64,000 nt of DNA from Enterococcus ureasiticus (GCF_001730285.1 NZ_MIJZ01000016.1:186001-250000); one strand, 5' to 3'; counted from the stretch's first letter, positions 26,567 to 35,510 are shown. Numbers and translations are program-made. Notes: a model not told the origin generated them from the sequence alone.

Positions 26567-28729
26567 TTATTCTCCTGTCAAACCGCCAAAGAAGTCTTTC
26601 AGTCCATTTTTCGTTTTGTCCCAGCCTTCTTTGATTTTACCGCCGATATCTTTAGCGCCTTCCTTGACTTGACCACCGATATCTTTGACACTGTCTTTCC
26701 AGGCATCATCATTTTCAGTTGTTGGCACTTCACTTGCTGGTTGTACAACGCCACCTGTTGCATAGGCATCTGCTACTGTAAAAGGTGTTTGCGCTGTGTA
26801 AGGTAAAATTCCTTGGGTTTGGCTACTGAAAACGGTCGAAGCATGTGTAGCACTACTACCTTGTAGATAATGGCTTTCACTCGTTTGTTCAAAGCCTAAC
26901 CATGTTGCAACTACCACATCTGGCGTATACCCAACAACCCATTGGTCATTGGTTTTATCTGTATCAAAGTTAGTTTCTGTCGTTCCGGTTTTCCCAGCCA
27001 TGACATAGCCTGCTGGATCGGCATTGATTCCAGTTCCTGAGCTAAATACACCTAAAAGCATACTTGTCATTTGATCTGCGGTATCTTTTGTAATAATTTG
27101 TTTCGTTTTAGCATTGGTATTATCTACAATCACTGCCCCTGTAGAATCAACGATTTTTGTAATCAAATGTGCTTCTGACTGGGAGCCACCTGTTGCAAAT
27201 GGGCTATATGCATTCGCCATCGTCATTGGAGAAACACCTGTTTTCAAGCCACCAAGTGCTAATCCATAATACTTGTCTTCTTTCGCCAAAGGAATACCGA
27301 ATTTCTCTGTTTTCTCAAAGCCTTTATCCAAACCTATTTTATGCAATGTCCAAACAGCAGGTAAATTCAAACTTTCACCTAAGGCTTGGTACATCGGTAC
27401 TTCACCGCTGTTTGTCCGACTATAGTTTTCAGCTGGATAATAATTTTGCGGTTTATCTTCTAATATACTATTTGGTTTCATTCCTGATTCTAATGCCGGT
27501 GTATACACCGAAATTGGTTTCAATGATGATCCTGGTGAACGTTTGGTTTGAGTCGCAAAGTTAAAGCCACGATACACGTGTTCGCCACGTCCTCCTACAA
27601 CACCTTGAACTCCACCAGTCTTTGGATCAAGTGCGACGGAACCACTTTGAACCATTGCACCATCTTCTGCGTTTGGCGGGAATAATGCATCATTGGCATA
27701 GGTTTGTTCCATCGCTTTTTGATAATTTTGATCTAATGCTGTGTAGATCTTATACCCTTTATTCAGTAAATCTTCTTCTTTTAAGCCATATTTATTAACT
27801 GCTTCGTCGATGACCGCATCAAAATAATAAGGATATCGGTAATCCGAATTTTGGTCAGAATAATTGTCCGTCAATATACTATTCATATCGACACCCGCTT
27901 GAGCATCGGCTTCTCCTTGAGATAATTTACCATTATCTACCATTAACTGTAAAACCGTATTACGGCGATTAACGGCATTTTCAATATAGTCTAGCGGATT
28001 ATAGATACCAGGACCTTTTAGCATACCGACTAACGTTGCTGCTTCACCCACTGATAATTCACTGGCACTGACCCCAAAGTATTTATGTGACGCATCTTCA
28101 ATTCCCCAAACCCCGTTACCGAAATACGAATTATTGAGATACATTTCTAAGATTTGCTGTTTGTCGTATTTTTTCTCAATTTCAATGGCTAAAAATAACT
28201 CTCTTGCTTTACGAGTCATTGTTTGTTCTTGGGTAAGATAGGCATTTTTAGCTAGTTGTTGTGTAATCGTACTACCTCCACCACCGCCACCAATCATACC
28301 GAGACTCAATTTCCCAACCACTGCTCGTAAAAGTCCTTTGATATCATAACCATGATGGGTTTCAAAATTTCTATCCTCAGTTGAGATCAGGGCATCTTTG
28401 ACGTGTGGAGAAATTTGATCTATTGTGACAAATGTTCCTTTTTGCCCAAACAGCTTTCCTGCTTCTTCTCCATTTTTATCATAAATGACTGTTGATTCTT
28501 CTAACCCTTTTTTCAAGGCACCAACATTCGCTGATTTTGCTAAGGTAAATAGATAGATGCTTGTCACTAATATGACGACCATCCCTAAAAGCAAAATAAT
28601 CTTATTGATTTGATATTTCTTCCAAATTCGCTTTCTCCAGTGATGAAAACGAATAAGATATGGTTTGATCCAAGTCCAGAAGCTTTGGAAACCAGATTTT
28701 ATTTTTCCCATAGTTGTTTTAAAGTCCAT
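26567..28729 (-). CDS. Class A penicillin-binding protein
   Basis: A 720-residue bifunctional peptidoglycan synthase. It has a short basic cytoplasmic tail, one membrane anchor (IILLLGMVVILVTSIYLFTLA, about 44-64), a GT51 glycosyltransferase with the catalytic Glu in STEDRNFETHHG and GGSTITQQLAKNAYL, and a transpeptidase with SSLK (SxxK), SLN and KTGTTE boxes. The C-terminal about 60 residues are a repeat-like, charged tail (KDIGGQVKEGAKDIGGKIKEG). Size and neighbour gene resemble the PBP2a-type class A enzyme of enterococci rather than PonA, but that paralogue choice is uncertain. A run of four glycines (IGGGGGGST) precedes the QQLAKN motif. Confidence 0.93.
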   Translation of the reverse strand: MDFKTTMGKIKSGFQSFWTWIKPYLIRFHHWRKRIWKKYQINKIILLLGMVVILVTSIYLFTLAKSANVGALKKGLEESTVIYDKNGEEAGKLFGQKGTFVTIDQISPHVKDALISTEDRNFETHHGYDIKGLLRAVVGKLSLGMIGGGGGGSTITQQLAKNAYLTQEQTMTRKARELFLAIEIEKKYDKQQILEMYLNNSYFGNGVWGIEDASHKYFGVSASELSVGEAATLVGMLKGPGIYNPLDYIENAVNRRNTVLQLMVDNGKLSQGEADAQAGVDMNSILTDNYSDQNSDYRYPYYFDAVIDEAVNKYGLKEEDLLNKGYKIYTALDQNYQKAMEQTYANDALFPPNAEDGAMVQSGSVALDPKTGGVQGVVGGRGEHVYRGFNFATQTKRSPGSSLKPISVYTPALESGMKPNSILEDKPQNYYPAENYSRTNSGEVPMYQALGESLNLPAVWTLHKIGLDKGFEKTEKFGIPLAKEDKYYGLALGGLKTGVSPMTMANAYSPFATGGSQSEAHLITKIVDSTGAVIVDNTNAKTKQIITKDTADQMTSMLLGVFSSGTGINADPAGYVMAGKTGTTETNFDTDKTNDQWVVGYTPDVVVATWLGFEQTSESHYLQGSSATHASTVFSSQTQGILPYTAQTPFTVADAYATGGVVQPASEVPTTENDDAWKDSVKDIGGQVKEGAKDIGGKIKEGWDKTKNGLKDFFGGLTGE

Positions 28730-28982
28730 AGTGCTCCCTCTTTATATAAAAGTTTCTAAGTCATTTTAACATAAATTGCTGCTCTTATTCATACGGCTTT
28801 AGCATGAATAATGGGCATAGATTTTGTTTTGCTTATTCTACCATGCTTTTCTTTTATTTTTATGTAGAAAAGTTTAAGAATCTGTCAAGAAATAGACGAT
28901 TTTAAAGGTTTAAATACTGATTCGAGTAATAATTTCTTATTTTCATTGCAAAAAAATGCTAATTTAACATGAAATTGATCAT

Positions 28983-29099
28983 AAAAAATTCATATTTCCC
29001 CTTTATTATATATGTATACCAACAAACAACCCTAACAAAACACTTTTTCATTTTTTAACTCCTTTTTCCCACTCTTCCCCAAAGAGTGGGTCTCTTTTT
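28983..29099 (+). repeat. Twin element copy 1 (direct repeat with 30279-30394)
   Basis: 117 bases that are nearly identical to 30279-30394. The differences are one 7-base block (CCCCTTT versus GTTTTGT), two single-T indels and one base in the T-tail. The conserved part includes promoter-like boxes and a complete intrinsic terminator. Confidence 0.9.
29021..29099 (+). ncRNA. Predicted ~80-nt small RNA, copy 1
   Basis: Promoter-like TTCATA (28989-28994), 16-base spacer and TATGTA (29011-29016) would start an RNA near 29021-29024. It ends at the stem CCCACTCTT/AAGAGTGGG (29068-29090) and a T-tract to 29099. No start codon with ribosome site lies within it. The single-stranded part carries AACTCCTTTTTCCC and the terminator loop is C-rich, both complementary to AAAGGAG-type ribosome sites. 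This resembles the logic of Listeria LhrC RNAs. It could instead be a leader attenuator of the GH18 gene. Confidence 0.6.
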
Positions 29100-29213
29100 G
29101 TTCTGAGAAAATTTTCAACTAAAACTCCCAGACATGAAACTTCTACCTAGATCATTTTTTAGAGCCTCTCTAATTGTTATTACGGATTTTTTTATGCTAC
29201 ACTTGCTCTGGAA

Positions 29214-29228
29214 TGTAACCGTTTTACA
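29214..29228 (+). promoter_or_regulatory. TGTAA-N5-TTACA palindrome, cre-like operator
   Basis: TGTAACCGTTTTACA is a perfect TGTAA/TTACA inverted repeat 24 bases before the GH18 start and just downstream of the predicted promoter. It resembles a CcpA cre box (TGWNANCGNTNWCA) with one extra base. Carbon-catabolite repression of the glycosidase is plausible. Confidence 0.4.
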
Positions 29229-29251
29229 AAAGATAGAAGAGGAGAATTTTT

Positions 29252-30208
29252 ATGTCTAAAAAGTTAACATTTTTACTTATTCCGATTTTCTTTTTACTAA
29301 GTTTTAGTCTGATACCCAATCTGTCAAATGCAGCACAAGCAAACTCAAAAGATCCAATCATGATGGCTTATTACCGTACATGGCGAGATGTTACGATGCC
29401 TCACGATGCAAATTCTACATTACCTGATCAAAACGTCACTGCGATGACCGATATCCCAGATAGCGTGGACATTGTCTCTGTTTTCCATTATGTCAATCCT
29501 GGGACAGATCAACAGAAATTTTGGAATACCTTGAAAGACACTTACGTTCCAACATTACATGCTAGAGGAACTCGTGTCATTCGGACGATCGATATTAGAG
29601 AAGTTTGGAATGTTCCTCATACAGGGACAACACCAACCACAGCAGAATATGATAAATACGCACAACAACTGATTGATACTTATCTGACTCCTTGGAATTT
29701 GGATGGATTGGATATTGATATGGAGTCTAGTTTGACTGCTAAACAAGAAGAAATGGCTGCGGGTACGTTCAAAGCGTTATCTAAAAAATTAGGTCCGAAT
29801 TCTAATACTGGGAAGTTGTTGATTTATGATACAAATAAAGATAATCATTCCTTATTCAAAAAAGTTGCTTCTTACGTTGACTATCTATTTATCCAAGCAT
29901 ACGGGCGCTCAGCTAGTTCTTTAGATAATACATGGAATACGTACAAGACTTCGGTTACGCCACAACAGTTTCTTCCAGGTGTCTCTTTCCCAGAAGAACA
30001 AGATAATAATCGTTGGAACGATACTGTAGAACCTTATGAAACAAGTCGCGCATACTCTTATGCGAAATGGAATCCAAAAGATGGCCAAAAAGGCGGTATG
30101 TTCGTTTATGCAATCGATCGGGATGGCAAACAATTTGGTGATGATACGATCACAAAAACCGATTTTAGTTGGACCAATCGCTTAAGCAATTCGATGAAGA
30201 ACAACTAG
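29252..30208 (+). CDS. Secreted GH18 endo-beta-N-acetylglucosaminidase (EfEndo18A-like)
   Basis: A 318-residue secreted enzyme with a signal peptide ending SNAAQA. The GH18 catalytic motif reads LDGLDIDMES (DxxDxDxE, acid/base Glu), with YLFIQAYGR and MFVYAIDRDG at later barrel strands. A compact single domain without a chitin-binding module fits endo-beta-N-acetylglucosaminidases such as E. faecalis EfEndo18A, which release high-mannose N-glycans from glycoproteins for nutrition. AGAGGAGAA precedes ATG 29252. It is flanked on both sides by the twin RNA element. Confidence 0.9.
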   Translation: MSKKLTFLLIPIFFLLSFSLIPNLSNAAQANSKDPIMMAYYRTWRDVTMPHDANSTLPDQNVTAMTDIPDSVDIVSVFHYVNPGTDQQKFWNTLKDTYVPTLHARGTRVIRTIDIREVWNVPHTGTTPTTAEYDKYAQQLIDTYLTPWNLDGLDIDMESSLTAKQEEMAAGTFKALSKKLGPNSNTGKLLIYDTNKDNHSLFKKVASYVDYLFIQAYGRSASSLDNTWNTYKTSVTPQQFLPGVSFPEEQDNNRWNDTVEPYETSRAYSYAKWNPKDGQKGGMFVYAIDRDGKQFGDDTITKTDFSWTNRLSNSMKNN

Positions 30209-30278
30209 TTAGAGGATTTTGTTTGAATCTTAAACACTTCTTTAGAAAAGCTTTACAGTTTTGGGTAAATTAATACAC

Positions 30279-30394
30279 AAAAAATTCATATTTGTTTTGT
30301 ATTATATATGTATACCAACAAACAACCCTAACAAAACACTTTTTCATTTTTAACTCCTTTTCCCACTCTTCCCCAAAGAGTGGGTCTTTTTTTG
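30279..30394 (+). repeat. Twin element copy 2 (direct repeat with 28983-29099)
   Basis: 116 bases matching the upstream copy almost base for base, in the same orientation. Each copy sits about 150-160 bases before a secreted-protein gene, which suggests duplication of an RNA gene or leader, not a random repeat. Confidence 0.9.
30317..30394 (+). ncRNA. Predicted ~78-nt small RNA, copy 2
   Basis: Same boxes as copy 1: TTCATA (30285-30290), 16-base spacer, TATGTA (30307-30312). The terminator stem is 30362-30384 followed by TCTTTTTTT. The AACTCCTTTTCCC segment and C-rich terminator loop are kept. The T-tract is better than in copy 1. Confidence 0.6.
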
Positions 30395-30554
30395 TTCAAA
30401 AATAGTTTGTATTTATCGTATATATATATTGAACATAAATCATTTTTATTTCTTTTTTCCCTCAAAACACCTTGCAATCTAAAAAGAACAATACTATAAT
30501 CAAAAGGTAACATAAAAACAACTTAATAAAAAATAAGTTTAACTGGAGGAAAAA

Positions 30555-31409
30555 ATGAAAAAAATTAGTGTTGGATTGGTAATGTTAAGTTTGAGCCTAC
30601 TTGTATCAGTTGCCCCTCAAAATGCATCAGCCCAAGAAAAAAAGGATTTAGGTATCTCGACTAATCTAGTAGGAAATGTAACAACTAAAAAAGTGACTAT
30701 TACCTTAGAAGATGGTGCAAAATGGACATTTAATGATATCTATAATGCAATGTCTGAATCTCATGGTTTAACAATTGCCGGGATTTCAAGTGTTGAAGAA
30801 GTCAAAAAAATGCATAGCTTGTTAAACGCACAAGCAAGTGAATTTACCCTTGAAAATATCGACGTTACAGATCGTCAAAACAAAAAACAACGAATCAACC
30901 TAGCTGTAAAAATAAATTCAAATTCTGCACAGCTAGAACACTCTTTAGAATTCAAAACTAAAACAAAATGGACGCGTGATGACTTATTTAATAACATTAA
31001 AAGTACATTAGGTTTTTCAATTTTAGATATGCCCGCTGCTGAATTTGAAAAACTTAATACAGCTGAAACATATCAAGTGAAGAATTTTACATTGAAAAAT
31101 ATCAAGGTTAAAACAAACGATCAAAAAGTTAAAACCGTAGATATTAAAATCTCTATCATTGAAGAAGACTATGCTGTTTCTGTCACTATACCTAAAGGAG
31201 CAACATGGCACTATAACGATATTTATGGTAAAATCTCTGAAGTTTATGGCTTCCGTGTTCATGCTATAAAAGATCGTCAAGATGTAGAGAGAATGCAAGG
31301 ATTCATTCGCAACCAAACAAAAGACTTCCGCATGACGAATATTACTATTTTGGATAAAGACAATAAAACTGTAGATGTGAGTTTTGCAGTTAAAATCACT
31401 GAACAATAA
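30555..31409 (+). CDS. Secreted protein with three tandem ~78-residue repeats, unknown family
   Basis: A 284-residue protein with a signal peptide ending PQNASAQ. Three homologous units follow (about 45-121, 127-203 and 207-282). Each opens with a (K/T)W-x3-D-(I/L)-(Y/F) segment (KWTFNDIYNAM, KWTRDDLFNNI, TWHYNDIYGKI), has a GF/GLxI helix-strand unit, and closes with F-x-(L/M)-x-N-I-x-(V/I) and a strand. No Cys, anchor or catalytic motif is evident. CTGGAGG lies 6 bases before ATG 30555. It follows endo18A and shares the upstream twin element, so it may work with that enzyme outside the cell. I do not recognise the family. Confidence 0.75.
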   Translation: MKKISVGLVMLSLSLLVSVAPQNASAQEKKDLGISTNLVGNVTTKKVTITLEDGAKWTFNDIYNAMSESHGLTIAGISSVEEVKKMHSLLNAQASEFTLENIDVTDRQNKKQRINLAVKINSNSAQLEHSLEFKTKTKWTRDDLFNNIKSTLGFSILDMPAAEFEKLNTAETYQVKNFTLKNIKVKTNDQKVKTVDIKISIIEEDYAVSVTIPKGATWHYNDIYGKISEVYGFRVHAIKDRQDVERMQGFIRNQTKDFRMTNITILDKDNKTVDVSFAVKITEQ

Positions 31410-31434
31410 GAAAAAAATGTGTCATTGATTTAGA

Positions 31435-31467
31435 GCATAGCCAATTTTATTTTGGCTATGTTTTTTT
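31435..31467 (+). terminator. Terminator of repeat-protein gene
   Basis: CATAGCCAA (31436-31444) and TTGGCTATG (31452-31460) form a perfect 9-bp stem followed by TTTTTTTATA. It lies 26 bases past the stop. Confidence 0.88.
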
Positions 31468-31605
31468 ATACTTTTCTAAAAAGTGCTGAGCAAAAAATCA
31501 ACACCACTATATTTGGCACTCCTACTTTAATTCCACCTAACTACTTGAACTTATTCTTCCATTTGTTAAACTAAGATAGAACGCTATTGAAAAGGTGGAA
31601 AACAA

Positions 31606-32466
31606 ATGGAATTATCCATCCAATTACCTAAGAATTTTAAAGAACAAACCGTCCGAGAATTACTCGAACAAGAATGGTTAGTTCCTCGTAAAGTACGACA
31701 TTTTTTGCGAACTCGAAAAAATGTTTCGATCAATGGAGAGAATGCTTTATTCCATTTTTTTGTAAAAAGTGGTGATGTTATTACTTTACAGTTTGAATCA
31801 GAAGATTATCCAACACCTACGATTCTTTTAGGCGACGAGTCTAACGTTAATGTATTATTTGAAGATGAGCACTTGATTATTTTGAATAAACCAATTGGAA
31901 TGAAAACCCATCCTAATCAACCGGATGAAACTGATACCCTACTTAATCATTTAGCAGCTTACTTGGCACCTAAAAATCAAATCCCGTATGTAGTTCATCG
32001 ATTAGACAAAGAGACAAGTGGTGCGATTTTATTTGCTAAAAATCCTTTTGTATTACCGATTTTAGGTCGATTACTAGAAAGTAAGCAAATTTATCGGCGC
32101 TATCAAGCGGTGGTTTCCGGTCACCTAAAAGAGTCTTTGACCATTCATAAAAAAATTGGACGTGATCGACATGACCGCCGAAAACGAGTGATTGATGAGC
32201 GTCGTGGTGATGTCGCAATTACTCATGTTGATGTTGCGTCTTATCTGAAAAAGACAAATCATACAACCGTTTATTGCGTTTTGGAAACTGGGAGAACCCA
32301 TCAAATCCGCGTGCATCTGGCAAGTATCGGGCATCCAATCGTTGGTGATCCTTTATATCATCCAAAGCCTATCGGGCGCTTGATGCTTCATGCTTATGAG
32401 CTACATCTGACCCATCCATTTACTGGAGAAGTGATTGTGGCAATTGCTGATCCAAGTTTATGGTAA
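31606..32466 (+). CDS. RluA-family pseudouridine synthase
   Basis: A 286-residue RNA-modifying enzyme. An N-terminal S4-like part (VRELLEQEWLVPRKVRHFLRTRKNVSINGE) precedes the catalytic domain with VVHRLDKETSGAILFAK (catalytic Asp), GRTHQIRVHLASIGHPIVGDPLY and LMLHAYELHLTHP. It resembles YjbO/YhcT-type RluD-like synthases. The target uridine (23S rRNA or tRNA) cannot be read from sequence. AAAGGTGG precedes ATG 31606. A bidirectional terminator follows. Confidence 0.92.
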   Translation: MELSIQLPKNFKEQTVRELLEQEWLVPRKVRHFLRTRKNVSINGENALFHFFVKSGDVITLQFESEDYPTPTILLGDESNVNVLFEDEHLIILNKPIGMKTHPNQPDETDTLLNHLAAYLAPKNQIPYVVHRLDKETSGAILFAKNPFVLPILGRLLESKQIYRRYQAVVSGHLKESLTIHKKIGRDRHDRRKRVIDERRGDVAITHVDVASYLKKTNHTTVYCVLETGRTHQIRVHLASIGHPIVGDPLYHPKPIGRLMLHAYELHLTHPFTGEVIVAIADPSLW

Positions 32467-32470
32467 GCTA

Positions 32471-32509
32471 AAAAGCTAGGAGAGAACTTCTTGTTCTTTC
32501 CCAGCTTTT
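32471..32509. terminator. Bidirectional terminator between convergent genes
   Basis: AAAAGCTAGGAGAGAAC pairs with GTTCTTTCCCAGCTTTT with two mismatches. A TATTATTT tail follows on the plus strand. Confidence 0.75.
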
Positions 32510-32510
32510 A

Positions 32511-34031
32511 TTATTTCTTCAATGCTTCATCAAGTATAGCTAAATCTAACTGTTTATATCCTTCAAAAAATCCAGCAAGTGCAGCTAAGACTTTTTGATT
32601 CGTCCCTATTATATCATTTTCCACTTGTAAGACTAACAAGGGCTCATGCAGACTCATCCGCAACAAAAACCAGCCACTACCATACTCATCATAAACATTC
32701 ACTCGAATTCCTTCATGATTTTCAGGATCGATTTTCATGCCTCGTTGACTCAAAACAAAATCGCTTAAATCCCGAATCACTTGTTCACCATAATCACGGA
32801 CATTTTCTGCTAGAATTTCAAATCGTAATTCTTGGGTTTCAGTTGGCTGTTTTAATGAGCTGATCAAATCACCTAATGTTTCGTTTTCTTTTTTTAGTTT
32901 AGGCAACAGCATCAAGATTTTAGCGATAACGTAGGCACCGTCATCCAAATAATAGTTTTCTTTAAAGGCTGCGTGTCCGCTTGTTTCAATCGCTAATTGT
33001 GTATCGATTCCTTCATCGTTTAGCTCAATCATTTTATTGATTACATTGCGGTAACCAGAAATATAGCGCACTTGTTTGCCGCCAATAGATTCGATAAAAT
33101 CTTTCAAATGACTTGAAGTTGGTGAGTTTGTCACAATACTGCTACCTGGATATTCAGCCAGAACAATCATTGCCAAGACAGCAATCAGATTATTCCGGTT
33201 GATCACTTCACCAGATGCATCCACCACCGCCGAGCGATCCACATCTGTATCAAAAATCACACCTAAATCCGCTTTATTTTTCAAAACAGCTTGTTGAATA
33301 CTTGCCATCGCTTCTTTATTATCAGGGTTTGGAATATGATTAGGGAACATGCCGTCAGGTTCTAAGAATTGTGAACCTGTGATGTCTGCTCCAAGTTTGG
33401 CTAAGACTTTTCCCGCAAAAAAGCCCCCAGCTCCATTCCCAGCATCTACTATAATATGAAAACCAGCTAGAGGTTTTTCTTCTGTCGTTTTCATACCTTT
33501 TCGAATTTTATCTGTTAAATCAGCGGAATAATCATCTAAAATCGAGTTTTTTGTAACTGTTCCTTTGGCTACAAGTGCAGGTTTTTCAGCATGTGCCAAG
33601 ATATAGGCAATATCCGCTTTTTCAGCTCCACCAGATTTAGTGAACAACTTCAACCCATTAAAATAATAAGGCAAATGGCTAGCGGTGATCATAATCGCTG
33701 CATCGCAGTCATATTGCGGAAATTGAGTTGCCATAAACATTGCTGGCGTTGTCGCTAAACCAAAATCTAAAACTTCTATGTTTTGCTCAACGAAACTGTC
33801 GATCAATGCTTGTTTTAGGCTTTCTGCTGAAATACGACTGTCGTGGCCGATGCCGATTTTTAAATTTCCTGCTTGATGTTTTTCAGCTAAATTTTTTTTA
33901 TCACGAAGCCAATGAACCATTCCTACTGCAATTTCCCCGGCTTGCGCTGGTGTTAAGTTCGCTGTTTTTTCTTCATGATCTACTGCTATTCCTCTTATAT
34001 CCGACCCGTTTTGTAACGCTTTCAATTCCAT
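32511..34031 (-). CDS. Phosphohexomutase (phosphomannomutase/phosphoglucomutase family)
   Basis: A 506-residue alpha-D-phosphohexomutase. The phosphoserine loop is ITASHLPYYFNG, the metal loop FDTDVDRSAVVD, the sugar-binding loop IETSGHAAFKEN, and a C-terminal phosphate-binding domain ends the protein. NGSDIRG at the start is typical of the CpsG/ManB-like branch. It interconverts hexose 1- and 6-phosphates for wall polysaccharide or glycolipid synthesis; whether mannose or glucose is preferred is uncertain. It lies 36 bases downstream of argR on the same strand. Confidence 0.87.
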   Translation of the reverse strand: MELKALQNGSDIRGIAVDHEEKTANLTPAQAGEIAVGMVHWLRDKKNLAEKHQAGNLKIGIGHDSRISAESLKQALIDSFVEQNIEVLDFGLATTPAMFMATQFPQYDCDAAIMITASHLPYYFNGLKLFTKSGGAEKADIAYILAHAEKPALVAKGTVTKNSILDDYSADLTDKIRKGMKTTEEKPLAGFHIIVDAGNGAGGFFAGKVLAKLGADITGSQFLEPDGMFPNHIPNPDNKEAMASIQQAVLKNKADLGVIFDTDVDRSAVVDASGEVINRNNLIAVLAMIVLAEYPGSSIVTNSPTSSHLKDFIESIGGKQVRYISGYRNVINKMIELNDEGIDTQLAIETSGHAAFKENYYLDDGAYVIAKILMLLPKLKKENETLGDLISSLKQPTETQELRFEILAENVRDYGEQVIRDLSDFVLSQRGMKIDPENHEGIRVNVYDEYGSGWFLLRMSLHEPLLVLQVENDIIGTNQKVLAALAGFFEGYKQLDLAILDEALKK

Positions 34032-34067
34032 GTAACCAAATCTCCCTTCATTTTTTGATTGGTTATT

Positions 34068-34523
34068 TTAATCCATCATCGCTTCAAAGCGTTCAACGAC
34101 AGCGATTGCGTCACCTTCTGAACGAGCAATGATAATGATTGTATCCACTCCTGCCACAGTTCCTGCAATTTCTTCATAACTAACTTCATCTAAAAAATTT
34201 GTTACCACATCTGCTGCGCCCATATCTGTATGGACGATTACCATAAATTGAACACGTTCCATGCGAGTCACTGAATCTTTTACGGATTCTTTTAGCTTAT
34301 CTTCACTGCTTGATGCTTGTTGTTGAGAGAATAAAGCATACTTCACTCGACCATCAGAGCCGTGGGTTTTAACGATACTCATCTCGCGCACATCTCTTGA
34401 AACAGTCGCTTGGGTTGCTTTGACACCTGATTGTTCAAGACGAGCAATCAGATCGTCTTGAGTTTCTATTTCATTTTCTGTGATCAATTGCTTGATCAAC
34501 CGTTGTCGGTCTGTTTTTTTCAT
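34068..34523 (-). CDS. argR: Arginine repressor family regulator
   Basis: A 151-residue ArgR/AhrC protein. An N-terminal winged helix (DLIARLEQSGVKATQATVSRDVREMSIVKTHG) binds ARG boxes. The C-terminal oligomerisation and arginine-binding domain carries GAADVVTNFLDE and EEIAGTVAGVDTIIIIARSE. The length is standard. Enterococci carry several ArgR paralogues, so the exact target set is unknown; no arginine genes lie nearby. Confidence 0.93.
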   Translation of the reverse strand: MKKTDRQRLIKQLITENEIETQDDLIARLEQSGVKATQATVSRDVREMSIVKTHGSDGRVKYALFSQQQASSSEDKLKESVKDSVTRMERVQFMVIVHTDMGAADVVTNFLDEVSYEEIAGTVAGVDTIIIIARSEGDAIAVVERFEAMMD

Positions 34524-34680
34524 GTTTCGTTTACACTTCCTGTTTTGGTTATTTTCTTTATTATAGCGAAAGTTGGGGGAATTTGCATTTCTTTTTGGTA
34601 AAAATTACTTTATTTATGAAAAAATAAGAAAATCGTTCGCTACCACTTAATTTTATAGCAGTCTCTTTCCGATTCATGGA

Positions 34681-35478
34681 TTATCGCGGAAAATAAATTT
34701 CTTTTTGGTTTCTGTACTCACTTGGAGACATCCCCATCTCCTTTTTAAACACTTTACTAAAATAATTTCCCGTTGAAAACCCTACTTTTTTTGCGACTTG
34801 CCCAATTGCTTCTTCTTCCCATAATAAAGACAGGGACTGAATAATTCGTACCTGTTTTAAATAGTTTATGGGGGATGACTTGTAGACTTCTTCAAACTGA
34901 CGAATCAATGTATACTTTGATATCATGTATCTCTCAGATAGGAAATCTAAACTTATGTCTTCAAAATAATGGGTATCAATATATTTTTTTACTGCCTGAA
35001 TTCCATCCGTTTTTTGTTGAATTTCTTTCTGAATTGCTTCCTTAATATCCAAAAAAAGCGCAAATGATATTTTAGCATTTTGTACTGCACTCAACTCACG
35101 ATCTTTTAGATCAATCACAATGCTTTTAAGTCTTTCAATCAAATCCATTGATAATTCTATAACAGAAATCGATGTATCCAGCCATTGCGTCATTATAGTG
35201 GAAAATTCGATAAATAAAAAACGCCACTTCTCACCAAAATAGCGATAGTTCCCAGGTATTTTAGCAAAAAAAGCGTTGTTTTCCCTGAGAGCAATTTTTC
35301 TCCCGCCCATTTCTAAGAAACCTTCACCCGTTAATGTCACCTGCAAAACAATCAGCTGTTCTTTTCGAATACGAGCATCCCAATTATAAGTACTACTGCC
35401 CTCACCTATACCAACTCCACGAATAATCGGCAAATGGTGATCATCTGTATAATGGAATTGACGAACAAAATTCTGCAA
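34681..35478 (-). CDS. AraC-family regulator of alpha-galactoside use
   Basis: A 265-residue regulator. An N-terminal cupin-like sensing domain (about 1-150: GEGSSTYNWDARIRKEQLIVLQVTLTGEG, IPGNYRYFGEKWRFLFIEF) precedes two AraC helix-turn-helix units (ISLDFLSERYMISKYTLIRQFEEVYKSSPINYLKQVR and IGQVAKKVGFSTGNYFSKVFKKEMGMSPSEYR). It is divergent from the alpha-galactosidase gene across about 90 bases. It resembles MsmR/RafR-type activators and probably controls that gene. Confidence 0.88.
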   Translation of the reverse strand: MQNFVRQFHYTDDHHLPIIRGVGIGEGSSTYNWDARIRKEQLIVLQVTLTGEGFLEMGGRKIALRENNAFFAKIPGNYRYFGEKWRFLFIEFSTIMTQWLDTSISVIELSMDLIERLKSIVIDLKDRELSAVQNAKISFALFLDIKEAIQKEIQQKTDGIQAVKKYIDTHYFEDISLDFLSERYMISKYTLIRQFEEVYKSSPINYLKQVRIIQSLSLLWEEEAIGQVAKKVGFSTGNYFSKVFKKEMGMSPSEYRNQKEIYFPR

Positions 35479-35510
35479 TTTATTACCCTCCTTAAAATTA
35501 TTTCATCTTG

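Larger units (their letters stand above)
28730..29251. other. Intergenic region holding first twin RNA element and endo18A promoter
   Basis: About 520 AT-rich bases between divergent PBP and GH18 genes. It holds copy 1 of the twin promoter-terminator element (28983-29099). It also holds a promoter-like TTGTTA (29174-29179), 18-base spacer, TACACT (29198-29203), and the palindrome TGTAACCGTTTTACA (29214-29228) just before the GH18 ribosome site. No ORF is credible here. Confidence 0.6.
30209..30554. other. Intergenic region holding second twin RNA element
   Basis: About 345 bases between the GH18 gene and the repeat-protein gene. Copy 2 of the twin element occupies 30279-30394. The rest is AT-rich sequence with the probable promoter of the following gene; no distinct box could be fixed. 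Confidence 0.55.

Noticed and set aside
26585-26700. Repeat-like C-terminal tail of the PBP as a separate domain or array
   Set aside because: It is a short degenerate KDIGGxxKEG pattern in the charged tail, continuous with the PBP frame and seen in related class A enzymes.
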